64,000 bases of DNA, taken from assembly GCF_022419205.1 (NCBI RefSeq), contig NZ_JAJOZU010000002.1, positions 455,123-519,122 on the forward strand, in the 5' to 3' direction. The notes beneath the pieces were generated by a model. It was not told the DNA's origin, did no database searches, and was given only the letters and a program-made list of their open reading frames with translations. Made by a program: the position numbers and the translations under genes. The DNA is from Thermomonas alba (lineage in GTDB: Bacteria > Pseudomonadota > Gammaproteobacteria > Xanthomonadales > Xanthomonadaceae). Shown here piece by piece: positions 48,572-57,673 of this stretch (positions are counted from its first letter, which is position 1; each line of letters opens with the position of its first letter).

Positions 48572-49363
48572 GTGGTCAAGCCGTTGCCGCGCCTGAAGCT
48601 CCAGGGCTTCAACAACCTTACCAAGTCGCTGTCCTTCAATATCTACGACGTGTGCTACGCGGCGTCTGAAGACGAGCGTCGCCGCTACATCGAGTACATC
48701 GACGAGGAATACAACGCCGACCGCCTGACCCAGATCCTCACCGACGTGGCGGAGATCATCGGCGCGAACATTCTCAACATCGCGCGCCAGGATTACGACC
48801 CGCAGGGCGCCTCGGTCACCATCCTGATCTCCGAGCAGCCGGTGATCGACAAGGCCGATGCCAAAGGCGTGATCTCGGACGCGGTGGTGGCGCACCTGGA
48901 CAAGTCGCACATCACCGTGCACACCTACCCGGAGACCCATCCGGACAACGGCATCGCCACCTTCCGCGCCGACATCGACGTGTCCACCTGCGGCGTGATT
49001 TCGCCGCTGAAAGCGCTGAACTACCTGATCGAGAGCTTCGAATCCGACATCGTGGTGATGGACTACCGCGTGCGCGGTTTCACCCGCGACATCAAGGGCA
49101 AGAAGCACTACATCGATCACAAGATCAACTCGATCCAGGATTACCTGGCCAAGAACGTGCGGTCACGCTACGAGATGCTGGACGTGAACGTCTATCAGGA
49201 AAACATCTTCCATACCAAGATGCACCTGAAAGACTTCGACCTCGATCAATACCTGTTCGAGGAGAAGGCGCGCAACCTGTCGTTCAAGGAGCGCATGAAG
49301 ATCGAGGCGCGGCTCAAGCGCGAGATCGAGGAGCTCTACCACGGCCGCAATCTGCTCGATTGA
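48572..49363 (+). CDS. speD: S-adenosylmethionine decarboxylase proenzyme
   Basis: SpeD provides decarboxylated SAM for spermidine synthesis. The 263-residue product matches the E. coli-type (class 1A) family: [40 protein letters not shown], the self-cleavage site at the serine of [12 protein letters not shown], which yields the pyruvoyl group, then [18 protein letters not shown] and [20 protein letters not shown] start at 48572 (V-V-K-P-L-P) gives the usual xanthomonad N-terminus; a longer in-frame extension upstream lacks support. CATAAT (48530-48535) could be its -10 box. Confidence 0.95.
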   Translation: MVKPLPRLKLQGFNNLTKSLSFNIYDVCYAASEDERRRYIEYIDEEYNADRLTQILTDVAEIIGANILNIARQDYDPQGASVTILISEQPVIDKADAKGVISDAVVAHLDKSHITVHTYPETHPDNGIATFRADIDVSTCGVISPLKALNYLIESFESDIVVMDYRVRGFTRDIKGKKHYIDHKINSIQDYLAKNVRSRYEMLDVNVYQENIFHTKMHLKDFDLDQYLFEEKARNLSFKERMKIEARLKREIEELYHGRNLLD

Positions 49364-49468
49364 CGGCCCTGAAGGCGGTGCCGCGCGCCCGGCCGGCGGC
49401 GTGAGCTGGCGTGTACAGTTCCGAGCGCGGCCGGCGCATTCCGCGCGCTAGTCGCGCACGTGGCGCGG

Positions 49469-50113
49469 TCAGATCCGGTATGCCACCGCCTTCATCACTT
49501 TCGACATGCCCGCCATCAGCGCCGGGATCGGCATCGGCAGGCGGCGTGCTCCCGCCGCCCGTGCGTTGTCGGCGTGGCGGGCTTCGTCGTCCTTCATCAC
49601 TGCCAGGATCGCGCGGCTGCGCGTATCGGCCGGCGGCAGCGTCTGCAGGTGCTCGGCCAGGTGCGCTTCGACCTGGCGCTCGGTCTCGACCACGAATCCG
49701 AGGTTCCAGCCGTCGCCGCGCAGGCCGGCGGCGACGCCGATCGCAAAACTGCCGGCGTACCACAGTGGATTGAGCAGACTGGGGCGGCTGTGCAGTTCAC
49801 GCAGGCGATCCGCGCACCAGGCCAGATGATCGGTTTCTTCCTGCGCGGCTTGCAGCAGGTGGGCGCACGTGGCCGCATCGCGTGCCACCGCAGCCTGGCC
49901 GACGTACAGCGCCTGCGCGCAGACTTCGCCGGTGTGGTTGATCCGCATCAGCCCGGCGGCATGCTGGCGCTGGCGGTCATCCAGCACGGGCTCAGGCTCG
50001 CTCTGGCCGGGGTTGGGACGCGTCGCGCGCGGTGAGCCCAGCAGGGTAGACAGGGCGTTCTGGGCCGCGTCCAGCAGGCGATCCAGGGGGTCGAGGTGGC
50101 GACAGGCATTCAT
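49469..50113 (-). CDS. coq7: 2-nonaprenyl-3-methyl-6-methoxy-1,4-benzoquinol hydroxylase (Coq7)
   Basis: Coq7 is a membrane-bound di-iron monooxygenase that carries out the last ring hydroxylation of ubiquinone. The 214-residue protein has iron-ligand motifs [27 protein letters not shown], the [14 protein letters not shown] helix and [12 protein letters not shown], with a hydrophobic surface helix between. TAAAAT (50125-50120) ends exactly 6 nt before ATG 50113, which argues for that start and for a leaderless mRNA; a GTG two codons earlier lies within that spacing. It is divergent from rplM. Confidence 0.94.
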   Translation of the reverse strand: MNACRHLDPLDRLLDAAQNALSTLLGSPRATRPNPGQSEPEPVLDDRQRQHAAGLMRINHTGEVCAQALYVGQAAVARDAATCAHLLQAAQEETDHLAWCADRLRELHSRPSLLNPLWYAGSFAIGVAAGLRGDGWNLGFVVETERQVEAHLAEHLQTLPPADTRSRAILAVMKDDEARHADNARAAGARRLPMPIPALMAGMSKVMKAVAYRI

Positions 50114-50164
50114 CCTCACATTTTAGCCGGGCCGCCCGGAACGCTTGCCCGGCAGATGGGGGAC

Positions 50165-50193
50165 TTGCGCTGGCCGGCGCGAGGACGTATATT
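50165..50193 (+). promoter_or_regulatory. rplM-rpsI promoter
   Basis: TTGCGC (50165-50170) and TATATT (50188-50193) are 17 bp apart. The transcript would start near 50200, about 104 nt before rplM. Confidence 0.75.
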
Positions 50194-50211
50194 TCCGCTT
50201 CTTTCCCGCCT

Positions 50212-50277
50212 GGGCTTTGGTCAGCGGCCGGCGTGAAAAACAACGCGAGGCGACGTTCCGGCGACCGGAACCAGCCC
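50212..50277 (+). promoter_or_regulatory. Structured 5' leader of the L13-S9 operon
   Basis: A perfect 7-bp hairpin (GTTCCGG 50255-50261, loop CGA, CCGGAAC 50265-50271) sits inside an outer pairing of GGGCT (50212-50216) with AGCCC (50273-50277). In E. coli L13 represses its own operon through the rplM leader; a similar role is inferred here. Confidence 0.5.
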
Positions 50278-50303
50278 GACCAGGCACCCTAGAAGAGTTC
50301 GTC

Positions 50304-50732
50304 ATGAAGACTTTCATCGCCAAAAACGAGACCGTCCAGCGCGACTGGTACGTCGTCGACGCCACCGGCAAGACCCTGGGGCGTCTGGCCGCAGCCCTGG
50401 CTTACCGCCTGCGCGGCAAGCACAAGCCCGAGTTCACCCCGCACGTCGATACCGGCGATTACCTGGTCGTGATCAACGCCGACAAGATTGCGGTCACCGG
50501 CAAGAAGCTGCAGGACAAGCTGTATCACCGCTTCACCGGCTATGTCGGCAACCTCAAGACCGAGACCCTGGCGCAGGCGCTGGAGCGCCATCCCGAACGC
50601 GTGATCGAGATCGCGGTCAAGGGCATGCTGCCGAAGGGCCCGCTGGGCCGCGCCATGTACCGCAAGCTCAAGGTCTATGCCGGCCCTGAGCACCCGCACG
50701 CTGCCCAGCAGCCGCAGCCGCTCGACATCTAA
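50304..50732 (+). CDS. rplM: 50S ribosomal protein L13
   Basis: L13 is an early-assembling large-subunit protein. The 142-residue product shows [68 protein letters not shown] and [20 protein letters not shown]. It is followed 12 nt later by rpsI, the usual L13-S9 operon. Confidence 0.98.
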   Translation: MKTFIAKNETVQRDWYVVDATGKTLGRLAAALAYRLRGKHKPEFTPHVDTGDYLVVINADKIAVTGKKLQDKLYHRFTGYVGNLKTETLAQALERHPERVIEIAVKGMLPKGPLGRAMYRKLKVYAGPEHPHAAQQPQPLDI

Positions 50733-50744
50733 GGTCCGATCATC

Positions 50745-51137
50745 ATGGCTATCACCCAGAATTACGGCACCGGCCGCCGCAAGTCCTCCACCGCTCGCGT
50801 GTTTCTGCGCAAGGGCAGCGGCAACATCACCATCAACGACCGTCCGCTGGACGAGTACTTCGGCCGCGAGACGGCGCGCATGATCGTGCGCCAGCCGCTC
50901 GAGCTGACCCAGACCACCGACAAGTTCGACGTCATCGTCACCGCCAGCGGCGGCGGCACCACCGGTCAGGCCGGTGCGATCCGCCTGGGCATCGCCCGCG
51001 CGCTGGTCGAGTACGACGAGAACCTGAAGCCCGAACTGCGCAAGGCCGGGTTCATGACCCGCGATGCGCGCGAGGTCGAGCGCAAGAAGGTCGGTCTGCA
51101 CAAGGCCCGTCGCGCCACCCAGTACTCCAAGCGCTAA
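50745..51137 (+). CDS. rpsI: 30S ribosomal protein S9
   Basis: S9 contacts P-site tRNA through its C-terminal tail. The 130-residue product has [58 protein letters not shown] and the conserved end [10 protein letters not shown]. It is the second gene of the L13-S9 operon; a GC hairpin follows. Confidence 0.98.
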   Translation: MAITQNYGTGRRKSSTARVFLRKGSGNITINDRPLDEYFGRETARMIVRQPLELTQTTDKFDVIVTASGGGTTGQAGAIRLGIARALVEYDENLKPELRKAGFMTRDAREVERKKVGLHKARRATQYSKR

Positions 51138-51157
51138 GCCTGGCATTTATGATGGAG

Positions 51158-51178
51158 CTCCCGCGCCCGCGCGGGGAG
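51158..51178 (+). terminator. Hairpin downstream of rpsI
   Basis: CTCCCGCGC (51158-51166) pairs with GCGCGGGGAG (51169-51178) with one bulged G. It lies between rpsI and tRNA-Gln; the T-tract is poor (TTCATCC). Confidence 0.5.
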
Positions 51179-51203
51179 TTCATCCATCGGGTGCATTTGA
51201 GGG

Positions 51204-51209
51204 TACAAT
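51204..51209 (+). promoter_or_regulatory. -10 box of tRNA-Gln
   Basis: TACAAT lies 9 nt upstream of the tRNA 5' end, so transcription would begin at or just before the mature tRNA. No clear -35 box is seen. Confidence 0.45.
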
Positions 51210-51218
51210 CTGCTGCAT

Positions 51219-51293
51219 AGCCCCGTCGCCAAGTGGTAAGGCACCTGACTCTGACTCAGGCATTCGGTGGTTCGAATCCATCCGGGGCTGCCA
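51219..51293 (+). tRNA. tRNA-Gln (anticodon CTG)
   Basis: A 75-nt cloverleaf with encoded CCA is present. The acceptor arm is AGCCCCG with CGGGGCT. The anticodon stem is CCTGA/TCAGG with loop CTCTGAC, anticodon CTG at 51251-51253. The T-loop is TTCGAAT. It reads CAG codons. Confidence 0.96.
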
Positions 51294-51298
51294 TCTTC

Positions 51299-51334
51299 GA
51301 AGCCAAAGCCCGCCGCAAGGCGGGCTTTGGCTTC
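51299..51334. terminator. 16-bp perfect hairpin between tRNA-Gln and radC
   Basis: The arms GAAGCCAAAGCCCGCC and GGCGGGCTTTGGCTTC flank a GCAA tetraloop. It separates convergent transcription units and could stop both, though neither side has a long T-run. Confidence 0.7.
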
Positions 51335-51370
51335 GTAGCGACCGCGCGTGCGGCTGGCGCCGGACCGCGC

Positions 51371-52045
51371 TCACAGCAGGCCGCGTTCGGCCAGCGAGGT
51401 CGGGGCGCCGTCGCCGATCACGAAATGATCGAGCAGGCGGACGTCCACCAGCGCCAGCGCCTGCCGCAGGCGTGCGGTCAAGGCACAGTCGGCCGCGCTG
51501 GGCTCGGGATTGCCGCTGGGATGGTTGTGGCCCACGATCGCGGCGGCCGCGCCGTGCGCCAGCGCGCGCTGTACCACGATGCGCGGATGCACCTCGGCGC
51601 CGTCGATGGTGCCGCGGAAGAGTTCCTCGAACGCCAGTGCGCGATGCCGGCTGTCGAGATACAGCACCGCGAACACCTCATGACCCAGTCCACGCAGGCG
51701 CTGGGCAAAGTAGCGCCCGGCCGCGCCAGGATCGGTGAGCGCCTCGCCGCGTTCCAGCCGCGCCGCCAGATGGCGTTGCCCCAGTTCCAGCGCCGCCGTC
51801 AGCAGGCATGCGCGGGCCGGGCCGATCCCGCGCAGACGCAGCAGGGTCTTGGGGTCATGATCCAGCAGCCGGCGCAGGCCGCCGTGCTCGGCGAGCAGCC
51901 GACGGGCGGCGCCGACCGCATCCTCGCCGGCCGTGCCCGAGCCGAGGAAGAGCGCCAGCAGTTCGGCGTCCGACAGCGCACTTGCGCCGCGTGCGAGCAG
52001 CTTTTCGCGGGGACGTTCTGTGCTGGGCCAGTCGCGGATGCGCAT
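51371..52045 (-). CDS. radC: RadC/JAMM-domain protein
   Basis: The 224-residue protein has an N-terminal helix-hairpin-helix part ([20 protein letters not shown]) and a JAMM metalloprotease-like domain with the zinc motif [15 protein letters not shown] and upstream glutamate ([17 protein letters not shown]). The family was linked to DNA repair, but that role is disputed and the true function is unknown. It is divergent from coaC. ATG 52045. Confidence 0.93.
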   Translation of the reverse strand: MRIRDWPSTERPREKLLARGASALSDAELLALFLGSGTAGEDAVGAARRLLAEHGGLRRLLDHDPKTLLRLRGIGPARACLLTAALELGQRHLAARLERGEALTDPGAAGRYFAQRLRGLGHEVFAVLYLDSRHRALAFEELFRGTIDGAEVHPRIVVQRALAHGAAAAIVGHNHPSGNPEPSAADCALTARLRQALALVDVRLLDHFVIGDGAPTSLAERGLL

Positions 52046-52143
52046 GGCGGCACAGCCTGCGCCGGTGTCTGCCCTCCCGCTAGCAGAAGAAGGCGCAGCA
52101 TCGGGTAAGCTGGCGTCCGGTGAAACTGTCGGGAAATGGCCTG

Positions 52144-52701
52144 ATGCAGGTTCAGGATGCTCACGAAGGCTCCCTGCGCGTGCTGCTGTGCGTATGCGGT
52201 GGAATCGCCGCCTACAAGGCGGCCGAGCTGGTGCGCCGTCTGCGCGATGCCGGCGCCGAGGTGCAGGTCGCGATGACCGAGAACGCGCAGCGCTTCGTCA
52301 GTGCGCAGACTTTCCAGGCGCTCTCGCATCGGCCGGTGCGCACCTCGCTATGGGATGCCCAGGCGGAAGCCGCGATGGGGCATCTGGAGCTGGCGGGCTG
52401 GGCGCAGCGGGTGGTGGTGGCGCCGGCCACCGCCAACATGCTCGCCAAGCTGGCGCATGGGCTGGCAGATGATCTGGTCAGCACCCTGTGCCTGGCCAGC
52501 GAGGCGCCGCTGCTGCTGGCGCCGGCGATGAACCACCGCATGTGGCGGCATCCGGCGACCCAGGCCAATGTCGCGACCCTGCGTGCGCGCGGCGTGCGTC
52601 TGGTCGGGCCCAATGACGGGCCGCTGGCCGAAGGGGAGTCCGGCCCCGGACGCATGGCCGAGCCCGCCGAGATCGTGGCCGCGCTGGGAGCGTCGGCATG
52701 A
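52144..52701 (+). CDS. coaC: Phosphopantothenoylcysteine decarboxylase (separate CoaC)
   Basis: The 185-residue flavoprotein decarboxylates 4'-phosphopantothenoylcysteine. It shows [19 protein letters not shown], the catalytic histidine in [19 protein letters not shown], and the PAMNHRMW motif. In most proteobacteria CoaC is fused to CoaB; here the frame stops and coaB starts in an ATGA overlap at 52698-52701. ATG 52144 is given; GTG 52120 is an alternative with TAAGCT (52106-52111) 8 nt upstream, which would suit a leaderless start. Confidence 0.9.
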   Translation: MQVQDAHEGSLRVLLCVCGGIAAYKAAELVRRLRDAGAEVQVAMTENAQRFVSAQTFQALSHRPVRTSLWDAQAEAAMGHLELAGWAQRVVVAPATANMLAKLAHGLADDLVSTLCLASEAPLLLAPAMNHRMWRHPATQANVATLRARGVRLVGPNDGPLAEGESGPGRMAEPAEIVAALGASA

Positions 52702-53354
52702 GCGGGGCGCTTGCCGGGCGCCGGCTGCTGGTCAGCGCCGGCCCGACCTACGAAGACCTCGACCCGGCGCGTTTTCTGGGCAACCGCAGCAGCGGCAAGA
52801 TGGGGTTTGCGATCGCCGCGGTCGCCGCCGCGCGGGGTGCGCAGGTGGTGCTGGTGGCCGGCCCGGTGCATTTGGCGACGCCCGCCGGGGTGCAGCGGAT
52901 CGATGTGCGCAGCGCCGCGCAGATGCACGCGGCGGTGATGCAGGCGCTGCCCTGCGATGCCTACATCGGCGCCGCGGCGGTGGCGGACTTCACCCCGCGC
53001 GCGCCATCGGCGAGCAAGATCAAGAAGCAGCCTGGGCAGGATGTATTGGTGCTGGAACTGGTGAAGACCCGCGACATCCTGGCCGAGGTGGCCGCCAGCC
53101 CGCAGCGGCCGCGTTTGGTGGTGGGGTTCGCAGCGGAGACCGACCACGTGGCGGACTACGCGCGCAGCAAACTGCAGCGCAAGCGCCTCGATCTGATTTG
53201 CGCCAATCGGATTGGATGCGCCGGCGGCGGGTTCGAGTGCGACGACAATGCGCTGCTGGTGATCGATGCCACCGGCGAACGCGCGCTGGGCCCGGCATCG
53301 AAACGCGAACTGGCGGACCAGCTGTTGGACATCGTGGCGGAGCGACTGGCATGA
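52698..53354 (+). CDS. coaB: Phosphopantothenate--cysteine ligase (separate CoaB)
   Basis: The 218-residue product couples phosphopantothenate to cysteine with CTP. It has [32 protein letters not shown], the [14 protein letters not shown] segment, the lysine of SASKIKKQ and [11 protein letters not shown], plus the flexible-lid region [20 protein letters not shown]. It corresponds to the C-terminal half of normal CoaBC. Start and stop overlap coaC and dut by ATGA. Confidence 0.9.
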   Translation: MSGALAGRRLLVSAGPTYEDLDPARFLGNRSSGKMGFAIAAVAAARGAQVVLVAGPVHLATPAGVQRIDVRSAAQMHAAVMQALPCDAYIGAAAVADFTPRAPSASKIKKQPGQDVLVLELVKTRDILAEVAASPQRPRLVVGFAAETDHVADYARSKLQRKRLDLICANRIGCAGGGFECDDNALLVIDATGERALGPASKRELADQLLDIVAERLA

Positions 53355-53812
53355 GCGCGCACGTGCTACAGGTGAAGGTGCTGGATCCGCGCTTCGGCCG
53401 CGAATGGGCGCTGCCGGCCTACGCCACCGCGCACAGCGCGGGGATGGACCTGCGCGCCGCGCTGGAGGCCCCGCTCCGCCTGGAGCCCGGCGCGAGCGCG
53501 CTGGTGCCGTCCGGGCTGGCGATCCACATCGCCGATCCTGGGCTGTGCGCGATCATCCTGCCGCGCTCCGGGCTGGGTCATAAGCATGGCATCGTGCTCG
53601 GCAATGGCACCGGCCTGATCGATGCCGACTACCAAGGGCCGCTGCTGGTGAGCCTGTGGAACCGCAGCGGGCAGGCGTTCGAGATCGCGCCTGGGGATCG
53701 CATCGCCCAACTGGTGCTGCTGCCGGTGGTGCGCGCGGTGCTGCAAGTGGTGGATACTTTCGAAGAGAGCGCGCGCGGGCAGGGCGGCTTCGGCCATACC
53801 GGCGTGCGCTGA
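53351..53812 (+). CDS. dut: dUTP diphosphatase
   Basis: Dut hydrolyses dUTP to dUMP, keeping uracil out of DNA. The 153-residue trimeric dUTPase has the five motifs: [45 protein letters not shown] and [10 protein letters not shown]. The order coaBC-dut-algC is shared with Pseudomonas. It overlaps coaB by ATGA and lies 12 nt before algC. Confidence 0.96.
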   Translation: MSAHVLQVKVLDPRFGREWALPAYATAHSAGMDLRAALEAPLRLEPGASALVPSGLAIHIADPGLCAIILPRSGLGHKHGIVLGNGTGLIDADYQGPLLVSLWNRSGQAFEIAPGDRIAQLVLLPVVRAVLQVVDTFEESARGQGGFGHTGVR

Positions 53813-53824
53813 TGGGGGAATCGC

Positions 53825-56194
53825 ATGGCTGTGTTCGGATTGGGGCGCAAGGACAAGGACGACGCAGATGCCGATGCACCGCGCGGGCTGCAGTTCGACC
53901 CGCTGCAGGCGGCCAGGCTGCTGCCGTGGCTGGTCGCGCTGCTGCTGGTGCTGGGCACGTGGTGCCTGGCCGCGGGCGGGCTGCGCCTGCGCGATGAAAC
54001 CCGCCAGCATGCGCTGGAGATCGCGCGTGACGACGCCGTGGCGTCGGTGCGACGGGTGTTGAGTGAGCAGCGGCAGACGTTCGCCGCGCGATTGGCCGCG
54101 CGCGAGGTGACGGCCGCGATCGCCAGCGGTGACCGCCAGGCGGTGGCGAGCGCCCTCAGGCAGGGATGGCGGGAGGTGGCCCGCGCCGAGGTCTGGCCGA
54201 CGGCGGATCTGGACGGCCTGTATGCCGGCCTGCCGCGGACTGGATTCGGCACCCTGGCGGTCATCGAGGAGGCCTTGTCCGGTGGCAAGGCCAGCAGCCG
54301 CATCGTGCAGTCGCGTGGCCAGCACCGACTGGCGCTGGCCGCACCGGTGCAAGGCGCGGCCCCGATGGTGGTCTATGTCGAACTGCCGTTGACCCGCCTG
54401 GAAAGTGGGATTCAGGCCCCGGTCTTGCCCGATGGGACCTATCTGGCCCTGCGGCAGGGCCAGCGCAGCGTGATCGAGCGCGGCGAGCATGCATTGGGCG
54501 ATGCGGCCGAAGCGATGGCCGCGCGTGTTCCCGACAGTGACCTGCGCATCGCCGCGGCGGCTCCCGACATGGCGGCGACCCCGTTCGGCCTGGAGGGCAT
54601 TCCCGCGCTCGCGTTGGGGGTGATCCTGCTGGCGGTCGCGGGGGTGCTATGGCTGCGGGTGCGGCCGCGCCTGCTGGCGCTCGGCGGCGTCGTCGAGGTC
54701 GAAGCCGGGCCGACCCTGGCCGACCTGCAGCAGGAGCTGCCGGCAGCCGAGCTGGCGCCGAAGGTGAAGGTGCGCGAGCACGACCGCCCCGAGCACGCGG
54801 CGCGGGTACCGGTGGTGATCGACCACCGCATCTTCCGCGCGTACGACATCCGTGGCGTGATCGGGCATTCGCTGGATGCCGGGGTGGCCGAGCTGATCGG
54901 CCAGGCCATCGGCTCGGTGATGGCCGAGCAGGGGCTGGACACCATCGTGGTCGGGCGCGACGGCCGCCTGTCCGGCCCGGACCTGGCGCAGGGCCTGATC
55001 CGCGGCCTGCGCAAGGCCGGCCGCAACGTGATCGACATCGGCATGGTGCCGACTCCGGTGGTGTATTTCGGCACGTATCACTTGCGCACCGGCTGCGGGG
55101 TAGCGATCACCGGTAGCCACAACCCGCCCGACTACAACGGCTTCAAGATCGTGGTCGGCGGCGAGACCCTCTCCGGCGACGCGATCAAGGATCTACATGC
55201 GCGAATCGCCGAGGACCGCCTGCTGCAGGCGGAGGTCGAAGGCACCCTGGACGAGCGCGACATCAGCGAAGACTACGTGCAGCGCATCGCCGGCGACATC
55301 CAGATCGGGCAGCCGATCAAGGTGGTGGTGGATGCCGGCAACGGCGCTGCCGGTCTCCTTGGCCCGCGCGTGCTGGAAGCGATCGGCGCCGACGTCACTC
55401 CGCTGTTCTGCGAAGTCGATGGCACCTTCCCCAACCATCATCCGGACCCGAGCGATCCCCACAACCTCGATGCGCTGGTGCAGATGGTGCAGCGCCTGGA
55501 TGCCGACCTTGGCGTTGCCTTCGACGGCGATGGCGACCGCCTGGGGGTGGTCACGAAGTCCGGCAAGACGATCTTCCCCGACCGTCTGCTGATGCTGTTC
55601 GCGGCGGATGTGCTGGAGCGCAATCCGGGCGCGGTGATCGTGTACGACGTGAAGTGCACCGGGCGGCTGGCGACCCATGTCCTGCGCCACGGCGGCAGCC
55701 CGCTGATGTGGAAGACGGGCCATTCGTTGATCAAGGCCAAGATGCGCGAGGTGGATGCCGCGCTGGCCGGCGAGATGAGCGGCCATTTCTTCTTCGCCGA
55801 GCGCTGGTACGGATTCGACGATGGCCTCTATGCCGCGGCCCGTCTGCTGGAGATCCTGGATGCGCGCGGCGAGGCGCCGGAGGCGGTGTTCGAGGCATTG
55901 CCGGACGGCGTGTCCACTGCCGAGCTCAAGGTCGAGCTGCCGGACGGAGGCGACCCGCACGAGTTCGTCGAGCGCCTGCGCCTGACCGCCGGGTTCGAGG
56001 GCGCGCGCATCACCACCCTCGACGGTGTGCGCGCAGACTGGCCGGATGGCTGGGGCTTGGTGCGCGCCTCCAACACCACGCCGGTGCTGGTGATGCGCTT
56101 CGATGCCGAGACCGCCAGCGGCATGGCGCGCATCCAGCAGGCGTTCCGGGACAAGCTGCTGCAGCTGGAGCCGGATCTGCGCCTGCCGTTTTGA
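53825..56194 (+). CDS. algC: Phosphomannomutase/phosphoglucomutase with membrane-anchored N-terminal domain
   Basis: The 789-residue protein has two parts. Residues about 1-330 form an N-terminal module with TM1 (LLPWLVALLLVLGTWCLAAG), an extracytoplasmic domain of about 210 residues and TM2 (LALGVILLAVAGVLWLRV). From about 335 the AlgC/XanA mutase follows: IFRAYDIRGVIG, the phosphoserine motif GVAITGSHNPPDYNG, metal loop FDGDGDRLG, sugar loop GEMSGHFFF and phosphate loop RASNTTPVL. It makes mannose-1-P and glucose-1-P for polysaccharide and LPS. The N-terminal module looks like a sensor or anchor; long AlgC forms are known in Pseudomonas operons of the same order. Confidence 0.92.
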   Translation: MAVFGLGRKDKDDADADAPRGLQFDPLQAARLLPWLVALLLVLGTWCLAAGGLRLRDETRQHALEIARDDAVASVRRVLSEQRQTFAARLAAREVTAAIASGDRQAVASALRQGWREVARAEVWPTADLDGLYAGLPRTGFGTLAVIEEALSGGKASSRIVQSRGQHRLALAAPVQGAAPMVVYVELPLTRLESGIQAPVLPDGTYLALRQGQRSVIERGEHALGDAAEAMAARVPDSDLRIAAAAPDMAATPFGLEGIPALALGVILLAVAGVLWLRVRPRLLALGGVVEVEAGPTLADLQQELPAAELAPKVKVREHDRPEHAARVPVVIDHRIFRAYDIRGVIGHSLDAGVAELIGQAIGSVMAEQGLDTIVVGRDGRLSGPDLAQGLIRGLRKAGRNVIDIGMVPTPVVYFGTYHLRTGCGVAITGSHNPPDYNGFKIVVGGETLSGDAIKDLHARIAEDRLLQAEVEGTLDERDISEDYVQRIAGDIQIGQPIKVVVDAGNGAAGLLGPRVLEAIGADVTPLFCEVDGTFPNHHPDPSDPHNLDALVQMVQRLDADLGVAFDGDGDRLGVVTKSGKTIFPDRLLMLFAADVLERNPGAVIVYDVKCTGRLATHVLRHGGSPLMWKTGHSLIKAKMREVDAALAGEMSGHFFFAERWYGFDDGLYAAARLLEILDARGEAPEAVFEALPDGVSTAELKVELPDGGDPHEFVERLRLTAGFEGARITTLDGVRADWPDGWGLVRASNTTPVLVMRFDAETASGMARIQQAFRDKLLQLEPDLRLPF

Positions 56195-56242
56195 GACCGC
56201 CACGACCGCGCGCCCGTGGGCGAGCGGCCCGCGCAGGGAGGA

Positions 56243-56929
56243 TTACTGGTCGTGGGTGTTCGTGGGCGCTGTCGGGGCGCTGGCGCTGCTTGCCGTGCCG
56301 CCCTTCATCTCGCGGTAGCGGCGCAGGGAGTCGGCAAGCTCGCTCTCCAGCGCGGCGCGGTCTTGCTCCTGCGCTGCCAGGAGCTGGCGCTGGCGCAGCA
56401 GATCGGCATGCTGCTGCTGGATGGAGCGGGTCAGCCGCGGCGGCACCGGGGTGCCAGCGAGCTCCTGGTCGCCGGCCTGCCGCAGCTGCGAGAGCAGGCT
56501 GGCCTGCAGGGTGGTGATGCTCAGCTTGCTGGCCTTGATCGATTCATCCAGCAGCGCGGTGCGCTCGCCATAGGCGCGGCGCAAATCGGCTTCGGTCAAA
56601 TAGGACTCGACCATCGCCAGGTCGCGCCGTTTCTGCATGGCTTCGGCTTCGGCCTGACGACGCGCGGCTTCCGCGGCCTGCTGCGCGGCGCTGCGTTCCT
56701 CCTCGCTCAGCGCGCGATCCACCTTCGCGGTGGGCAGCCCGCTCTTGATGCTGATTTCGGTACGCGCGTTCGCGGCGGCGGAGGCAGGCAAGGCATCGCC
56801 GCAGATCTTGCGCCCGTTGTCCTCCCAGCAGTAGATCTTCTTCTGCGGTGGCGCGGTCTGGGCAGCGACATGGCCAGCGCCGGCAAAGCCGATGGCGATG
56901 GCGGTGAGCAGGCGGAAATGATGCGACAT
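56243..56929 (-). CDS. DUF4124 protein with coiled coil
   Basis: The 228-residue product has a signal peptide (LLTAIAIGFAGAGHVAAQ), a DUF4124 segment (KKIYCWEDNGRKICGDALP) and a long charged, heptad-like helix (residues about 75-210: EEERSAAQQAAEAARRQAEA, RQRQLLAAQEQDRAALESEL). It should be periplasmic. DUF4124 proteins are common in this group and of unknown function. It converges with algC and is followed upstream on the minus strand by pyrE (33 nt from the pyrE stop). Confidence 0.82.
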   Translation of the reverse strand: MSHHFRLLTAIAIGFAGAGHVAAQTAPPQKKIYCWEDNGRKICGDALPASAAANARTEISIKSGLPTAKVDRALSEEERSAAQQAAEAARRQAEAEAMQKRRDLAMVESYLTEADLRRAYGERTALLDESIKASKLSITTLQASLLSQLRQAGDQELAGTPVPPRLTRSIQQQHADLLRQRQLLAAQEQDRAALESELADSLRRYREMKGGTASSASAPTAPTNTHDQ

Positions 56930-56961
56930 GGACGGCCCCCCGTGGCTGCTGCCTCAGCGTA

Positions 56962-57612
56962 TCAAACCATTCCGTAGCGCGCGCGGTAGGCCAGCAGGGC
57001 GTCGCGGTGGGCGGCCAGCGCGGCGGTTTCACCGGCGAAGTCCAGCAAATCCGACAGGGTGGCCACGGCGATCACCGGAATCCCGTGCTCCGCCGCCACC
57101 GCCTGCGCCGCCGACTCCGCCGCGTCCTCGCGCACGCGCTCCTGGCGATCCAGCGCGATCGCGATCCCGGCGGGAATGCCGCCCGCCTCGCGGATGCTCG
57201 AGAGCGCCTCCCGGATCGCGGTGCCGGCAGTGATCACGTCATCCACGATCAGCACGCGGCGCCCGGCCAGCTTTGCTCCGATCAGGTGGCCACCCTCGCC
57301 GTGCGTCTTGGCCTCCTTGCGGTTGAACGCCAGCGGCAGGTCGCGGCCACGGCGCGCGTACTCGCAGGCCAGCGCGGTGGCCAGGGGAATGCCCTTGTAG
57401 GCCGGGCCGAACACCAGCTCGAAGTCCAGTCCGGCGGCGTCCACCGCATCCGCATAGCAGGCGGCGAGTTCGGCTAGCAGGCGTCCGGTATCGAAGCGTC
57501 CGGCGTTGAAGAAATAGGGGCTGATGCGGCCGGACTTCAGGGTGAACTCGCCGAAACGCAGCGCCTCGGCGCGCACGGCCAGCTGCAGGAAGCGATGGCG
57601 ATGATCGGACAT
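56962..57612 (-). CDS. pyrE: Orotate phosphoribosyltransferase
   Basis: PyrE makes orotidine monophosphate from orotate and PRPP. The 216-residue product has LRFGEFTLKSGRISPYFFNA, VFGPAYKGIPLATALACEYA, the lysine loop FNRKEAKTHGEGG, and the PRPP motif RVLIVDDVITAGTAIRE. ATG 57612 (MSDHRHRF) matches relatives. It is divergent from xth with 61 bp between. Confidence 0.96.
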   Translation of the reverse strand: MSDHRHRFLQLAVRAEALRFGEFTLKSGRISPYFFNAGRFDTGRLLAELAACYADAVDAAGLDFELVFGPAYKGIPLATALACEYARRGRDLPLAFNRKEAKTHGEGGHLIGAKLAGRRVLIVDDVITAGTAIREALSSIREAGGIPAGIAIALDRQERVREDAAESAAQAVAAEHGIPVIAVATLSDLLDFAGETAALAAHRDALLAYRARYGMV

Positions 57613-57673
57613 AAATGAGCGGGATGCTGCGCGGAGCGCCAAGGTTACCCCATGGAACCGCTATCCTTCCCGG

